From: Flavisolibacter amylovorans
Lineage (GTDB): Bacteria; Bacteroidota; Bacteroidia; Chitinophagales; Chitinophagaceae
NCBI RefSeq assembly: GCF_039541815.1
Contig: NZ_BAABGY010000006.1
Span: 1 to 64,000, forward strand
Direction of reading: 5' to 3'
DNA: 64,000 bases
Shown: in pieces, positions 24,285-33,814 of the stretch
How the letters are laid out: every line of letters begins with the position of its first letter
How positions within the stretch are numbered: position 1 is the first letter of the stretch
Program-made: the position numbers and the translations under genes
Notes under the pieces: model-generated
What the model saw: only the letters and a program-made list of their open reading frames with translations
Databases searched by the model: none
Told to the model about the DNA's origin: nothing

Positions 24285-27200
24285 ATGAAAAAACTTTACT
24301 TTTTTCTCTCTCTCCTTCTTACCAGCATCACCGGATACAGCCAGATCCTCCTAACCGAGCGCTTCGACTATCCCGCTCATGCGACGAATGGCCTGCATGC
24401 GCAGAGTGCCGGCGTATGGACATTGCTTAATACCGGTGACTCCATTCTTATCGAAACCGGTAGTCTCAACTATCCCGGCCTTGCTGCTTCCGTGGGCAAC
24501 CGCGTGAAGTTCGATGCCGCAGGCTCTGATGCCTACACCGGCTTCACCGCGCAAACCAGCGGCTCGGTGTATGCGTCGTTCCTTCTTAATGTGACCGCGC
24601 TCACGGGCACACAAAGCACCACAAATGGTGGCTACTTTGCGGGCTTTATCCAGGCAGGTAGCACCACGAACTACGGCGCTACCGTGTGGCTCCGTGCCGC
24701 CGGTACCAATCAGTACCAGATTGGCATCAACACCCGGACCACCGCTTCGGCCACAAGCTGGCTTCCCACACTGTATAACCTGGGCACCACCAACCTGGTG
24801 GTGATTTCCTACGACATCAATGCGGCTACGGCCACCGACGACGTTGCCCGCATTTGGGTAAACCCGACTGCACTGGGCGGCGCTGCTCCTGCGGCAGATG
24901 CTACGGCAGTTCCCGGCACCGACCTCGGTACTTCGGGAGTAGGCCGCTTCCTGCTTCGCCAGAATGATGCGCTCGGCACTCCCTTCGTCGAGTTCGACGA
25001 ACTCCGCGTTGGCCTTGATTACGCTTCCGTAACGCCTACCGGCACTACCGTTTCTCCGACCCTCACACTGACGGGTATCCCGGTACCGGATTTCGGGTCT
25101 GTCACTGTCGGAAGTACCTCTGCTTCTGCCACTGTCAACGTATCAGGCGCCAACCTTACCGGCGCACCCGGCACGATCACCGTTACCGCTTCATCCACCG
25201 ATTTCCAGGTATCGAACGACAATACGAACTTTAGCGGCTCCACTACGATCGCGTTCTCTTCCGCTACACTGGCCGCAACTCCCGTATATGTACGGTTCAG
25301 CCCGCAAAGTGCCGGTAACAAAACGGGTACGGTGAACCTTTCAGGAGGCGGAGCCGTTTCCAGCTTCACCGTCTCCGGCACCGGCGCCGCTATCCCCGTA
25401 CCTGCTGCCCCGGTTGCTACCCCAGCCACCGGCGTAACGTCGAACGGCTTCACCGCCAACTGGAACGGTGCGACCGGCGCTACCGGCTACCGCCTCGACG
25501 TGTACACGCAGGCTACCGGCACCATCACCGGCGGCCCCGTGGCCGTGTGGACGATGCCCGCCAGCAACACCTCGCCCAACTTCACTAACCGCTTCGCCGA
25601 CGCCGGCACCACGATCAATATCGGTAACGACTCGCTCGTGGCGATGCTGGCCCCGGAGGCACCTGTCTACAGCACCCCTGCAGGCGTTTCGTCTACCCCC
25701 GGATCCGTCGGTTACTCCTCTGTGTCGACGCCGAACTGGCAGAACGGCCAGGACGCCAAGTACTGGGTGATCAACGTGAACACTACCGGCGTCACCAACC
25801 TGACGCTCTCTTCCGCGCAGGGTGGTTCCAATACTGGTCCGAAGAATTTCAAGGTGCAGTACAGCATCGGTTCCTCCGGTACCTGGACCGACGTAGCCGG
25901 CGGCACCGTCTCGATCCCGGCCGCAGCATCTGCCGGCAACCCCGCCACCTTCGGCGTGCTCACCAACCTCGCGCTCCCCGCAGCCGTGGAGAACCTTCCG
26001 CTCGTCTACATCCGCTGGATCATGACCGACAACGTGTCGGTGAACGGCAGCACGGTAGCATCGGGTGGCACGAGCCGCATTTCCGGCATCGAGGTGAAAG
26101 GCAACTATACCGGCAATGTCATCACTTATGTTCCGGGCTACCAGAACCTCTCCGTCGGTAACGTTACTTCCCACAACGTGACCGGCCTCAGCCCCAACAC
26201 CACTTACTACTACGTAGTGCGCGCCGAGAATGCCGGCGGCACTTCGGCCAGCTCGAACGAGATCTCCGTGCTCACTTCGGGCGGCACGCCCACGCTGACT
26301 GCCGGCACGCTGGCTCCCTTCGGCAACGTCTGCGTCAGCGATACCTCGAATGGCGCTATTTCGGTACTGCTGACCGGGCAGAACCTCACTGCAGGTGCCA
26401 TCACGGTGGGCCCGCTGGCAGGCTACCAGTTCGGCACCGGCGCCAACAACTACCAGCCGACCCTTACGTTCAACCAGCCCGGCGGCTCGCTCAGCCGGCC
26501 GATCTATGTGCAGTTCAAGCCCACGACGGTAGGTGCCTTCAACGGTTCCTTCCCCATCAGCGGCGGCGGTGCTTCGGCGATCAGTGTAGCCGTGAGCGGC
26601 CAGGGTGTGAATACCACGCCCACGGTTGTCACCGGCAGCGCCAGCGGGGTCACCACGACGGCAGCCACCCTGGCGGGTTCCTTTACCAGCCGCGGCTGCT
26701 CCAACGTAACTGCTTACGGGATCGTTTATAGCACGACGAACGGCTTTGCGCCCGCTACGGGTACCTCGGTGCCTGGTACCGGCTTTACCGGCAACAGCTG
26801 GACCGTCAACCTCAGCGGCCTCACACCGAACACCACCTATTATTATGTGGCCTATGCCACCAACGCGGGTGGAACCGCCTATGGCACGCAGCAGCAATTC
26901 ACCACGAGCCTCAACCCGGGCATCAGCGCCAGCGCCCTCGGCTCCTTCGGCGATGTGTGTGCCAACACGGTGAGCGCGCCCCGTAGCTTCACCATCAGTG
27001 GCTCCAACCTCACCAACGCCGATGTAGTGGTAGGTCCGTTTGCGGGCTATACTTTTAGCACGACGACCGGCGGCACCTACACGGCCATCCTCAACATTCC
27101 CCAGACCGGCGGCACTTTCAGCCAGGAAGTGTTCGTGAAGTTCGCGCCCACCGCGGTACAGCCTTATAATGGCAACATCCCTGTTAATGGTGGTGGTATC

Positions 27201-30200
27201 GCCTCCGTCGTGAACGTACCGGTAACCGGTAACGGCGTCCGGATCGCACCCTCGGTCACGACCGGCGCGGCTTCCAACATTACGTCCACTTCGGCCACCA
27301 TGTCGGGCACCATCACCGCCGCCGGCTGCGCTACCGTAACTGCCTATGGCTTTAAGGTGAGCACCGTCAACGGCTTTGATCCCACATCGGCGTCGCCGTC
27401 GGTAATCACGATGGGCGCCACCAACCTGTCCGGCAATAACTTCTCGGTGAACATGACGGGTCTTACGCCGAACACGACGTATTACTACGTGGCCTTCGCC
27501 AGCAACGACCCCAACGCCACCGGCTACGGCCAGCAACAGTCGTTCACCACGGCCAACCCGACGCTGAGCGCCACAGCCCTCACCGCCTTCGGCAACAGCT
27601 GCGTGAACACGACGACGAACGCAAACTCCTTCACGATCACCGGTACCAACCTCGTTGCCGGCGACATCACGGTAGGTCCGCTTGCCGGCTATAGCTTCAG
27701 CACGACGGCGAACGGTGCCTATACGGCTTCGCTCACGATCCCGCAGACGGGTGGCGCCTTTACGCAGGAAGTGTTCGTGAAGTTCACGCCCACTTCGGCG
27801 GCGGCCTTCATTGGTAACATCCCGGTAAGCGGCGGCTCGGCCACGGCCATCAACGTGGCTGCTTCGGGCACCGGTATCAATACCGCGGCGACGGTGACCG
27901 CAGGTACGGCTACCGCCGTCACCACTACAACGGCGACGATCCCCGGCACCATCACCAGCACCGGTTGCTCGGCGGTAACTGCCTACGGTGTGATCTACAG
28001 CACCGCCAGCGGCTTCAACCCCGCCGTGTCGGGCACCAACGTGGCCGGCGCCGGCCTCGCGGGCGGCAACTTCACAACGGCCCTCACCGGCCTCGCCGCA
28101 GGTACCCCGTATTACTACGTAACCTATGCCACCAACGCGGGCGGTACCACGTACAGCGCGCAGGGCACTTTCACCACCACTTCGAACGCCACCATCCCGG
28201 TAGCTCCGGTCGCCACCGCGGCTACGGCCATCACCGGAACGGGCTTTACTGCCAACTGGAACGCTGTAACGGGCGCTACGGGCTACTTCCTCGACGTATA
28301 CACGATGGGCACCGGCACCGGTGGCAGCGTCGTGGCCGGATGGAACACCGATGTGAACACCGCTGCAGCAGCAACGGCCGACAGTGGGAATGTGAACAAC
28401 AACGGCATCCAGCAACTGACTACGAATACCGGCGGAACGATCTCGTATCCTTCCGGCTACTCGGGCACGAGTGGTACACCCAACCCGTACTCGGTGAGCA
28501 GCAACGGTTGGAACGGTGGCGCGGGTACCAAATACTGGCAGGTCGACGTCAATACGACCGGTGCTACCAACCTCACCGTGAGCTCGAACCAGGGCGGATC
28601 CAACACCGGTCCGAAAGATTTCAAGATTCAATACCGCGTAGGCGCGGCCGGCACCTGGACGGATGTTCCCGGCGGCACTATCGTTATCCCGGCTGCAGCC
28701 GTAGTTCCGGGAACACCGGCTACCTGGGGCGTCGTTACCGACCTCCCGCTTCCCGCCGCAGTCGACAACCAGCCCCTCGTATCGCTCCGTTGGCTGATGA
28801 CCTCCGAGACCAGCATCAACAACAGCACCGTAGCCTCCGGCGGTACCAGCCGTATTTCCGGTATCTATGTGAAATCTGCCACGGGCGGCGGCGGCCCGGT
28901 GCCGGTATATGTGACTGGCTACCAGAACCTCAACGTAGGCAACGTGACCACCTATGCGGTCACCGGCCTGCAGCCCAACACCCAGTATTACTACGTAGTG
29001 CGTGCCACCAACGCGGCCGGTACCTCGCCGAACTCCAACGAGATCCCCGTGACGACCGCGGTGGCCCCGAGCCTGACGGCAACGGCACTGGCGGCCTTTG
29101 GCAACCTGTGCCCGGGCAGCACCTCGTCGGCCGCGTCCTTCACGATCAACGGCGCCAACCTCACCAACGCCAACATCACCGTAGGCCCGCTTTCCGGCTT
29201 CGCCTTCAGCACGACCTCCGGCGGTACCTATACGCCCACGCTCACGCTCACGCAGGCCGGCGGCACCTTCAGCCAGCCCGTGTTCGTGCAGTTCACGCCC
29301 ACGGCGGTTCAGTCGTACAACGGCAACATCCCCGTATCGGGTGCCGGCGCTACGGCCATCAACGTAGCTGCTTCGGGCGCCGGCGCCAACAACGCGCCCA
29401 CGGTAACCACCGGCTCTGCCTCCGCCATCACGCACCTCGCAGCCACGCTGGGCGGCACCATCAGCAACCCCGGTTGCACCGCGGTGACTGCCTACGGCAT
29501 CGAGTGGAGCACCACCAGCGGCTTCGCCAACGGCACCGGCACGCAGGCGGCCTCCACCAACCTCGCGGGCTCTTCGTTTACGGCTACGCTGAGCGGTCTT
29601 ACGCCCAGCACGGTGTATTACTACAAGGCCTACGCCACCAATGCCAACGGCACGGGCTGGGGCGCGCAGCAATCGTTCACCACGGCCGCCGGCCCGGTGA
29701 TCCTGCTCACGGCTACCCCGCTTGCAACGTTCGACAGCGTTTGCGTGGGTGCCGTGTCTGCTCCCCGCAGCTTTACGATCAACGGATCCAACCTCTCCAC
29801 TGACCCGGTAACGGTAGGCCCGCTTGCCGGCTTCTCATTCAGCACCACGGCGGGTGGCGTTTACACGCCTTCGCTGTCGCTGGCCCAGCCGGGCGGCACG
29901 TACAGCCAGAACGTATTTGTACAATTTGCGCCCACGGCCGTGCAGTCGTACAACGGCAGTATCCCGGTAGTAGGCGGCGGCTCTCCCGCTACCTTCAGCC
30001 TCTTCACCAACGCCACTGGTAAGGTGGAAGGCCCGACTGTCGTCACGCTCGACTCGAGCGCCATTGGCATCGACCGCGTAACGGTAGCTGGTCGCATCGA
30101 TACCTTCGGCTGTTCTGCGGTAACGGAGTATGGCATCGAATACAGCGGTATCCCTAACTTCCCCGGCGGCACGGGCACACGTGTAGTGGCGTCGAACCTT

Positions 30201-30593
30201 TCGGGCCGCACCTTCTCGGCCGACCTCACGGGTCTTGTCCCGGGCGCCACGTACTACTACCGCGCCTATGCCCGCAACGCCGGCTCCCTGGGCTTCGGTG
30301 CCGTGAAGAGCGTGACGCTGCCTGCCCTGCTGAGCGGCCTCCGCGTATTCCCGACACCTGCCACCGGCGGCCAGGAGCTGCGCGTTACGCTGAACAACGT
30401 CAGCGCCGGCTACCACGGCATCCGCGTGTTCAACAGCATCGGCGACGAGGTGTACCGTAAGGACCTGAACGTCCAGTCGAACTACATCAACGAGCGCATC
30501 GCCCTCCCGGCCTCGCTGGCCTCCGGCGTGTACTTCATACGCGTGGTCAGCAACACGGAAGTGAATGCCACGACGCGCATCTTCGTTCGGTAA
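24285..30593 (+). CDS. Giant repeat surface protein with type IX sorting domain
   Basis: Secreted protein of 2102 residues. A signal peptide (MKKLYFFLSLLLTSITGYSQ) is followed by a lectin-like beta domain to about residue 250, an Ig/ASH-like module (265-375), and an Fn3-type domain with a beta-sandwich insert. Then comes a unit of about 210 residues present five times. Each unit has an Ig-like part with GPLAGYxFST and an Fn3-like part with GCSxVTAYGI and LTPNTTYYYVAYATN. A second Fn3/sandwich block (about 28186-29060) sits between units three and four. The C-terminus (LRVFPTPATGG to ATTRIFVR) is a T9SS type A sorting domain. No catalytic motif is seen; it is probably an adhesin or scaffold. 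It follows the DUF5689 genes on the same strand after a terminator. Confidence 0.88.
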   Translation: MKKLYFFLSLLLTSITGYSQILLTERFDYPAHATNGLHAQSAGVWTLLNTGDSILIETGSLNYPGLAASVGNRVKFDAAGSDAYTGFTAQTSGSVYASFLLNVTALTGTQSTTNGGYFAGFIQAGSTTNYGATVWLRAAGTNQYQIGINTRTTASATSWLPTLYNLGTTNLVVISYDINAATATDDVARIWVNPTALGGAAPAADATAVPGTDLGTSGVGRFLLRQNDALGTPFVEFDELRVGLDYASVTPTGTTVSPTLTLTGIPVPDFGSVTVGSTSASATVNVSGANLTGAPGTITVTASSTDFQVSNDNTNFSGSTTIAFSSATLAATPVYVRFSPQSAGNKTGTVNLSGGGAVSSFTVSGTGAAIPVPAAPVATPATGVTSNGFTANWNGATGATGYRLDVYTQATGTITGGPVAVWTMPASNTSPNFTNRFADAGTTINIGNDSLVAMLAPEAPVYSTPAGVSSTPGSVGYSSVSTPNWQNGQDAKYWVINVNTTGVTNLTLSSAQGGSNTGPKNFKVQYSIGSSGTWTDVAGGTVSIPAAASAGNPATFGVLTNLALPAAVENLPLVYIRWIMTDNVSVNGSTVASGGTSRISGIEVKGNYTGNVITYVPGYQNLSVGNVTSHNVTGLSPNTTYYYVVRAENAGGTSASSNEISVLTSGGTPTLTAGTLAPFGNVCVSDTSNGAISVLLTGQNLTAGAITVGPLAGYQFGTGANNYQPTLTFNQPGGSLSRPIYVQFKPTTVGAFNGSFPISGGGASAISVAVSGQGVNTTPTVVTGSASGVTTTAATLAGSFTSRGCSNVTAYGIVYSTTNGFAPATGTSVPGTGFTGNSWTVNLSGLTPNTTYYYVAYATNAGGTAYGTQQQFTTSLNPGISASALGSFGDVCANTVSAPRSFTISGSNLTNADVVVGPFAGYTFSTTTGGTYTAILNIPQTGGTFSQEVFVKFAPTAVQPYNGNIPVNGGGIASVVNVPVTGNGVRIAPSVTTGAASNITSTSATMSGTITAAGCATVTAYGFKVSTVNGFDPTSASPSVITMGATNLSGNNFSVNMTGLTPNTTYYYVAFASNDPNATGYGQQQSFTTANPTLSATALTAFGNSCVNTTTNANSFTITGTNLVAGDITVGPLAGYSFSTTANGAYTASLTIPQTGGAFTQEVFVKFTPTSAAAFIGNIPVSGGSATAINVAASGTGINTAATVTAGTATAVTTTTATIPGTITSTGCSAVTAYGVIYSTASGFNPAVSGTNVAGAGLAGGNFTTALTGLAAGTPYYYVTYATNAGGTTYSAQGTFTTTSNATIPVAPVATAATAITGTGFTANWNAVTGATGYFLDVYTMGTGTGGSVVAGWNTDVNTAAAATADSGNVNNNGIQQLTTNTGGTISYPSGYSGTSGTPNPYSVSSNGWNGGAGTKYWQVDVNTTGATNLTVSSNQGGSNTGPKDFKIQYRVGAAGTWTDVPGGTIVIPAAAVVPGTPATWGVVTDLPLPAAVDNQPLVSLRWLMTSETSINNSTVASGGTSRISGIYVKSATGGGGPVPVYVTGYQNLNVGNVTTYAVTGLQPNTQYYYVVRATNAAGTSPNSNEIPVTTAVAPSLTATALAAFGNLCPGSTSSAASFTINGANLTNANITVGPLSGFAFSTTSGGTYTPTLTLTQAGGTFSQPVFVQFTPTAVQSYNGNIPVSGAGATAINVAASGAGANNAPTVTTGSASAITHLAATLGGTISNPGCTAVTAYGIEWSTTSGFANGTGTQAASTNLAGSSFTATLSGLTPSTVYYYKAYATNANGTGWGAQQSFTTAAGPVILLTATPLATFDSVCVGAVSAPRSFTINGSNLSTDPVTVGPLAGFSFSTTAGGVYTPSLSLAQPGGTYSQNVFVQFAPTAVQSYNGSIPVVGGGSPATFSLFTNATGKVEGPTVVTLDSSAIGIDRVTVAGRIDTFGCSAVTEYGIEYSGIPNFPGGTGTRVVASNLSGRTFSADLTGLVPGATYYYRAYARNAGSLGFGAVKSVTLPALLSGLRVFPTPATGGQELRVTLNNVSAGYHGIRVFNSIGDEVYRKDLNVQSNYINERIALPASLASGVYFIRVVSNTEVNATTRIFVR
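26284..30325 (+). repeat. Five coding repeats of about 630 bases
   Basis: Approximate unit starts are 26284, 26920, 27561, 29065 and 29700. Units 1-3 are contiguous and units 4-5 follow an 880-base inserted block. Each encodes the same Ig-like plus Fn3-like pair. DNA similarity is visible between units but they are clearly diverged. Confidence 0.75.
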
Positions 30594-30618
30594 GTCAGTG
30601 TTGGTCAAAAACGATAGA

Positions 30619-30645
30619 GGCCGCTCCGAAAGGAGCGGCCTTTTT
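30619..30645 (+). terminator. Terminator of the giant repeat protein gene
   Basis: GGCCGCTCC GAAA GGAGCGGCC followed by TTTTTGTTG. Confidence 0.9.
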
Positions 30646-30772
30646 GTTGAATACCGAATTTCGAAGAAGGAATATCGAATGTTGAACGGGGCATCCGGGA
30701 GGAAAGGAGTAGCCCCAGACTTTAAAAGATCATTCGTTGCGCGACCACCTGAAAAAGATCATCCAACATGAA

Positions 30773-30799
30773 GAAGACCCTGCTTTCGGCAGGGTCTTC
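30773..30799. terminator. Hairpin, possible terminator
   Basis: GAAGACCCTGC / GCAGGGTCTTC, eleven paired bases with a five-base loop. The following T content is weak in both directions, so it may be a barrier or mRNA-end hairpin rather than a classical terminator. Confidence 0.5.
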
Positions 30800-30914
30800 A
30801 TTTCGATATTCATCATTCCTTCTTCCAACGCCCTGGTCGGGATGCAGGCCAACGCGCTGCATTCGATATTGCTGTTCCAGGGATACGCCTATGTGGATGC
30901 CTCCTTACCGGGGC

Positions 30915-30939
30915 GAGACGCCTATGAATGCGTCTTTAC
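30915..30939. repeat. GAGACGC palindromic repeat, family F, copy 1
   Basis: GAGACGCCTATGAATGCGTC continuing TTTAC. A copy with two mismatches lies at 61080-61104. GACGC / GCGTC arms make it palindromic. Confidence 0.75.
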
Positions 30940-30942
30940 GGG

Positions 30943-32664
30943 TTATTCCGACGCTTTCACGTCGACTACCCGCAGCTGCAGCGTCTTCTCGCCGTTCCAT
31001 TCGTTGATGTCCAGCTTATAGACCACGTCCACGGGCTTGTTGTTCTCGAGGAGGGGCATCTTGTCGGCCATGCCGAAGCCAATGCCCGAGAAGGTGACGC
31101 CATCCTGGCGGAGCGAGAAGCGGAGGTGCTTTTCCTTCACGATCTTGCTGTAGCCGGTGTTGCGCACGCCGCGCGAGATGAAGGTGGGGCGCAGGTTGTC
31201 GGGGCCGAAGGGCTCCATCTGTGCCAGGATGTTGTAGAAGCTCTGGGTGATGTCGCGGAAGTTCAGCTCGATATCGATCACGATCTCCGGCACGAGCAGG
31301 TCGGGGTGGATCGACTCCTGTACCACGGCCTCGAAGCGCTGGCAGAAGGCATCCACGTTGTCGGGGTGCAGCGTCATGCCTGCAGCGTAGAAATGGCCGC
31401 CATAGCCGAGGAGCAGGTCCTTGCACTGGTGGATGGCCTCGTACACATTGAAGCCTGTCACGCTGCGCGCAGAGCCCGCCACCACGTCGCCGCTCTGGGT
31501 AAGCACGATGGTGGGGCGGTAGTAGTGCTCGATGAGCCTGGAGGCCACGATGCCCACGACGCCCTTGTGCCAATGGGGCTGGTAGAGTACGGTGCTGAGG
31601 CGGTTGAGGAGCGTTTCGTCGCCTTCGATAAGTGCGAGGGCTTCTTCCGTAATACTACTGTCGGCAAGCTTGCGTTCGGAGTTGTCGGTCTGCAGCTGCT
31701 CGGCCCATTCCATGGCGGCTTCTGCCGTTTCTGCGAGGAACAGCTGCACCGCCTTGCGCGCGTCGTCCATACGGCCGGCGGCGTTCACCCGCGGGGCGAT
31801 CATGAACACGAGGTTGTTGATCTCCAGCTTCGTTTGCAGGCCGCTCATGGTGCTGAGTGCCCTGATGCCGTTGTTGGGCTCGCGGTTGGCCTTCTCGAGC
31901 CCGCAGTAGGCCAGGATCCGGTTCTCGCCGCTCATCGACACGATGTCGGCGGCGATGGCCGTGGCCAGGAGGTCAAGGTATTGCCAGGCCTCGGTCATCG
32001 GCAGGCGCATCCGCTCGGTAAGGGCGCAAATGAGCTTGAAGCCGACGCCGCAGCCGCACAGCTCCTTGAACGGGTAGGGGCAGTCCTTTTGCTTCGGATT
32101 GAGGATGGCGACGGCCTCCGGGAGCACCTCGTCGGGGAGGTGGTGGTCGCATACGATGAAGTCGATCCCGAGGCTTTTGGCGTAGGCGATAAGGGCCACC
32201 GACTTGATGCCGCAGTCGAGCGCGATGATCAGCGTGAACCCATTGGCATGGGCGTAATCAATACCGGCGCGGCTGACGCCGTAGCCCTCCTTGTAGCGGT
32301 GCGGGATGTAGAAGTCCAGCCGGTCGTAATGGCGCGAGAGAAAATGGTACATGCAGGCCACGCTGGTGGTGCCGTCGACGTCGTAGTCGCCGAACACGAG
32401 TATTTTCTCTTCGCGGTTGAAGGCTTCCAGCACCCGGTCCACCGCCTTGTCCATATCCTTCAGGAGCCAAGGGCTGTGGAGTTGCTCGAGGGTGGGGCGG
32501 AAGAAGGCTTTCGCGCCCTCGTAGGTATCGATGCCGCGCTGCACGAGGATGTGGCACAGGGCGGGGTGAATGCGCAGCTGCTGAAAAAGGGACTGTGCCC
32601 GCTCCTTCTCGGAAAAGGCCATCCGCCAGCGTTTTGACGAAAGGGGACGCGTTTTTGATTCCAT
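30943..32664 (-). CDS. recJ: Single-stranded-DNA-specific exonuclease RecJ
   Basis: 5'-3' single-strand DNA exonuclease of recombination and mismatch repair, 573 residues, normal length. DHH-family metal motifs are intact: VFGDYDVDGTTS (motif I), ALDCGIKS (motif II), VCDHHLPDE (motif III, DHH) and MIAPRVNAAGRMDDA (DHHA1 region). GHFYAAGM is the GGH-like substrate motif. The C-terminal OB domain ends LQLRVVDVKASE. The start codon overlaps the stop codon of the prenyl synthase gene (TAATG), which fixes the start and implies coupled translation. The pairing with a prenyl synthase has no obvious functional logic. Confidence 0.96.
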   Translation of the reverse strand: MESKTRPLSSKRWRMAFSEKERAQSLFQQLRIHPALCHILVQRGIDTYEGAKAFFRPTLEQLHSPWLLKDMDKAVDRVLEAFNREEKILVFGDYDVDGTTSVACMYHFLSRHYDRLDFYIPHRYKEGYGVSRAGIDYAHANGFTLIIALDCGIKSVALIAYAKSLGIDFIVCDHHLPDEVLPEAVAILNPKQKDCPYPFKELCGCGVGFKLICALTERMRLPMTEAWQYLDLLATAIAADIVSMSGENRILAYCGLEKANREPNNGIRALSTMSGLQTKLEINNLVFMIAPRVNAAGRMDDARKAVQLFLAETAEAAMEWAEQLQTDNSERKLADSSITEEALALIEGDETLLNRLSTVLYQPHWHKGVVGIVASRLIEHYYRPTIVLTQSGDVVAGSARSVTGFNVYEAIHQCKDLLLGYGGHFYAAGMTLHPDNVDAFCQRFEAVVQESIHPDLLVPEIVIDIELNFRDITQSFYNILAQMEPFGPDNLRPTFISRGVRNTGYSKIVKEKHLRFSLRQDGVTFSGIGFGMADKMPLLENNKPVDVVYKLDINEWNGEKTLQLRVVDVKASE

Positions 32665-33626
32665 TAGTACCTCCGGTCGGTTACGTAATTTACCAGTTCT
32701 GAAAAGCCCGTCCGAATGGGCGAGTCGGGGAAAGTGGCCAGCAGGTCGAGCGCTTCGCGCTTGTAGCGCTGCATGACCTCCTGGGTGTAGCGGATGCCAT
32801 TGTGCTGCTGCACGGCATCGAGCACGTATTGTACTTTCCGGCGGTCCTTGTTGTCGTTTTTAATGATGTGGATCAGCTTACGGCGCGTGGCGGCGTCCGT
32901 ATTATTGAGGGTGTAAATCAGGGGTAAGGTAAGCTTTTTTTCCTTGATATCATTGCCCGTGGGCTTGCCTACGTCGTCGGCTGCGTAGTCGAAGAGGTCG
33001 TCCTTGATCTGGAAGGCGATGCCTACTTTCTCGCCGAAGGCAGCCATGCGGCCGGTCAGCTCCTCGTCGCCCGAGGCGGAGAAGGCGCCCGCGGCGCAGG
33101 CGGCGGAGAGGAGGGAGGCCGTCTTGCCGGAAATGATCTCGAAATAGACCGATTCGTCCATGTTGAGGGTCCGCGATTTCTCAAGCTGGAGCAGCTCTCC
33201 TTCCGACATCTGGCGCACCGCGCCGGAGAGGATCTGCAGGATGCGGAAGTCGGAGTTGTCGAGGGAAAGGAGCAGGCCCTTGGCCAGCAGGTAATCGCCC
33301 ACCAGCACGGAAATCTTGTTTTTCCAAAGGGCGTAGACTGAGAAAAAGCCTCTACGTTCGAGGGCATCGTCCACGACGTCGTCGTGCACCAGGGTGGCGG
33401 TATGAAGTAGTTCTACAAGCGAAGCGGCGCGGTAGGTAGACTCGTTGACGGTGCCGCAAAGCTTGGCCGAGAGGAACACGAACATGGGGCGGAGCTGCTT
33501 GCCCTTGCGCTTCACGATATAGCGCGTAATGCGGTCCAGCATGGCCACCTGGCTGCTCGCCGCCTCCTTGAACTTCTGCTCAAAGATCCGCAATTCCTCC
33601 TCGATAAGATTAACAGGTAGCCGCAT
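32664..33626 (-). CDS. Polyprenyl diphosphate synthase
   Basis: Trans-prenyltransferase of 320 residues that should extend allylic diphosphates with IPP, most likely to the long side chain of menaquinone. The first Asp-rich motif is HDDVVDDALERRG, with no bulky pair just upstream that would force a short product, and the second is QIKDDLFDY. KRKGKQLRPMF and GDYLLAKG are further family motifs. Product length cannot be read with certainty from sequence. It is the first gene of a two-gene operon with recJ (TAATG overlap). A near-consensus -7 box (TACCTTTC) lies about 20 bases upstream. Confidence 0.93.
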   Translation of the reverse strand: MRLPVNLIEEELRIFEQKFKEAASSQVAMLDRITRYIVKRKGKQLRPMFVFLSAKLCGTVNESTYRAASLVELLHTATLVHDDVVDDALERRGFFSVYALWKNKISVLVGDYLLAKGLLLSLDNSDFRILQILSGAVRQMSEGELLQLEKSRTLNMDESVYFEIISGKTASLLSAACAAGAFSASGDEELTGRMAAFGEKVGIAFQIKDDLFDYAADDVGKPTGNDIKEKKLTLPLIYTLNNTDAATRRKLIHIIKNDNKDRRKVQYVLDAVQQHNGIRYTQEVMQRYKREALDLLATFPDSPIRTGFSELVNYVTDRRY

Positions 33627-33742
33627 TCGTAAATTGGCCGGAAAGGTACAAAGGCGTTGATTAATAATTGCTATGGTATGGGAATTGCAGCCGAGCCGGA
33701 CAAATCATTACCGTACCTATTTAACTGAAAAAAATACAAAAG

Positions 33743-33773
33743 TTTGGTTTTTGTACTCCAAGTTTTATTTTTG
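33743..33773 (+). promoter_or_regulatory. Complete Bacteroidota promoter of the OmpA-type gene
   Basis: TTTG at 33743-33746, a 19-base spacer and TATTTTTG at 33766-33773 match the -33/-7 consensus exactly. The start codon is 41 bases downstream. This is the best promoter seen in the window. Confidence 0.8.
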
Positions 33774-33814
33774 CCGGTAATTAGGACTTAGTTTTCAAAA
33801 TTTAATAAACAGTT

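Larger units (their letters stand above)
30594..30942. other. Intergenic region with terminators and a repeat
   Basis: No gene is supported. It contains the terminator of the repeat-protein gene (30619-30645), a second strong hairpin (30773-30799) and a GAGACGC-type palindromic repeat (30915-30939) touching the recJ stop codon. Confidence 0.6.

Noticed and set aside
25341..29672. 1443-residue minus-strand open frame inside the giant repeat protein gene
   Set aside because: An antisense shadow of the repeats, extremely Arg/Gly-rich; the plus-strand reading has signal peptide, Fn3 units and T9SS tail.
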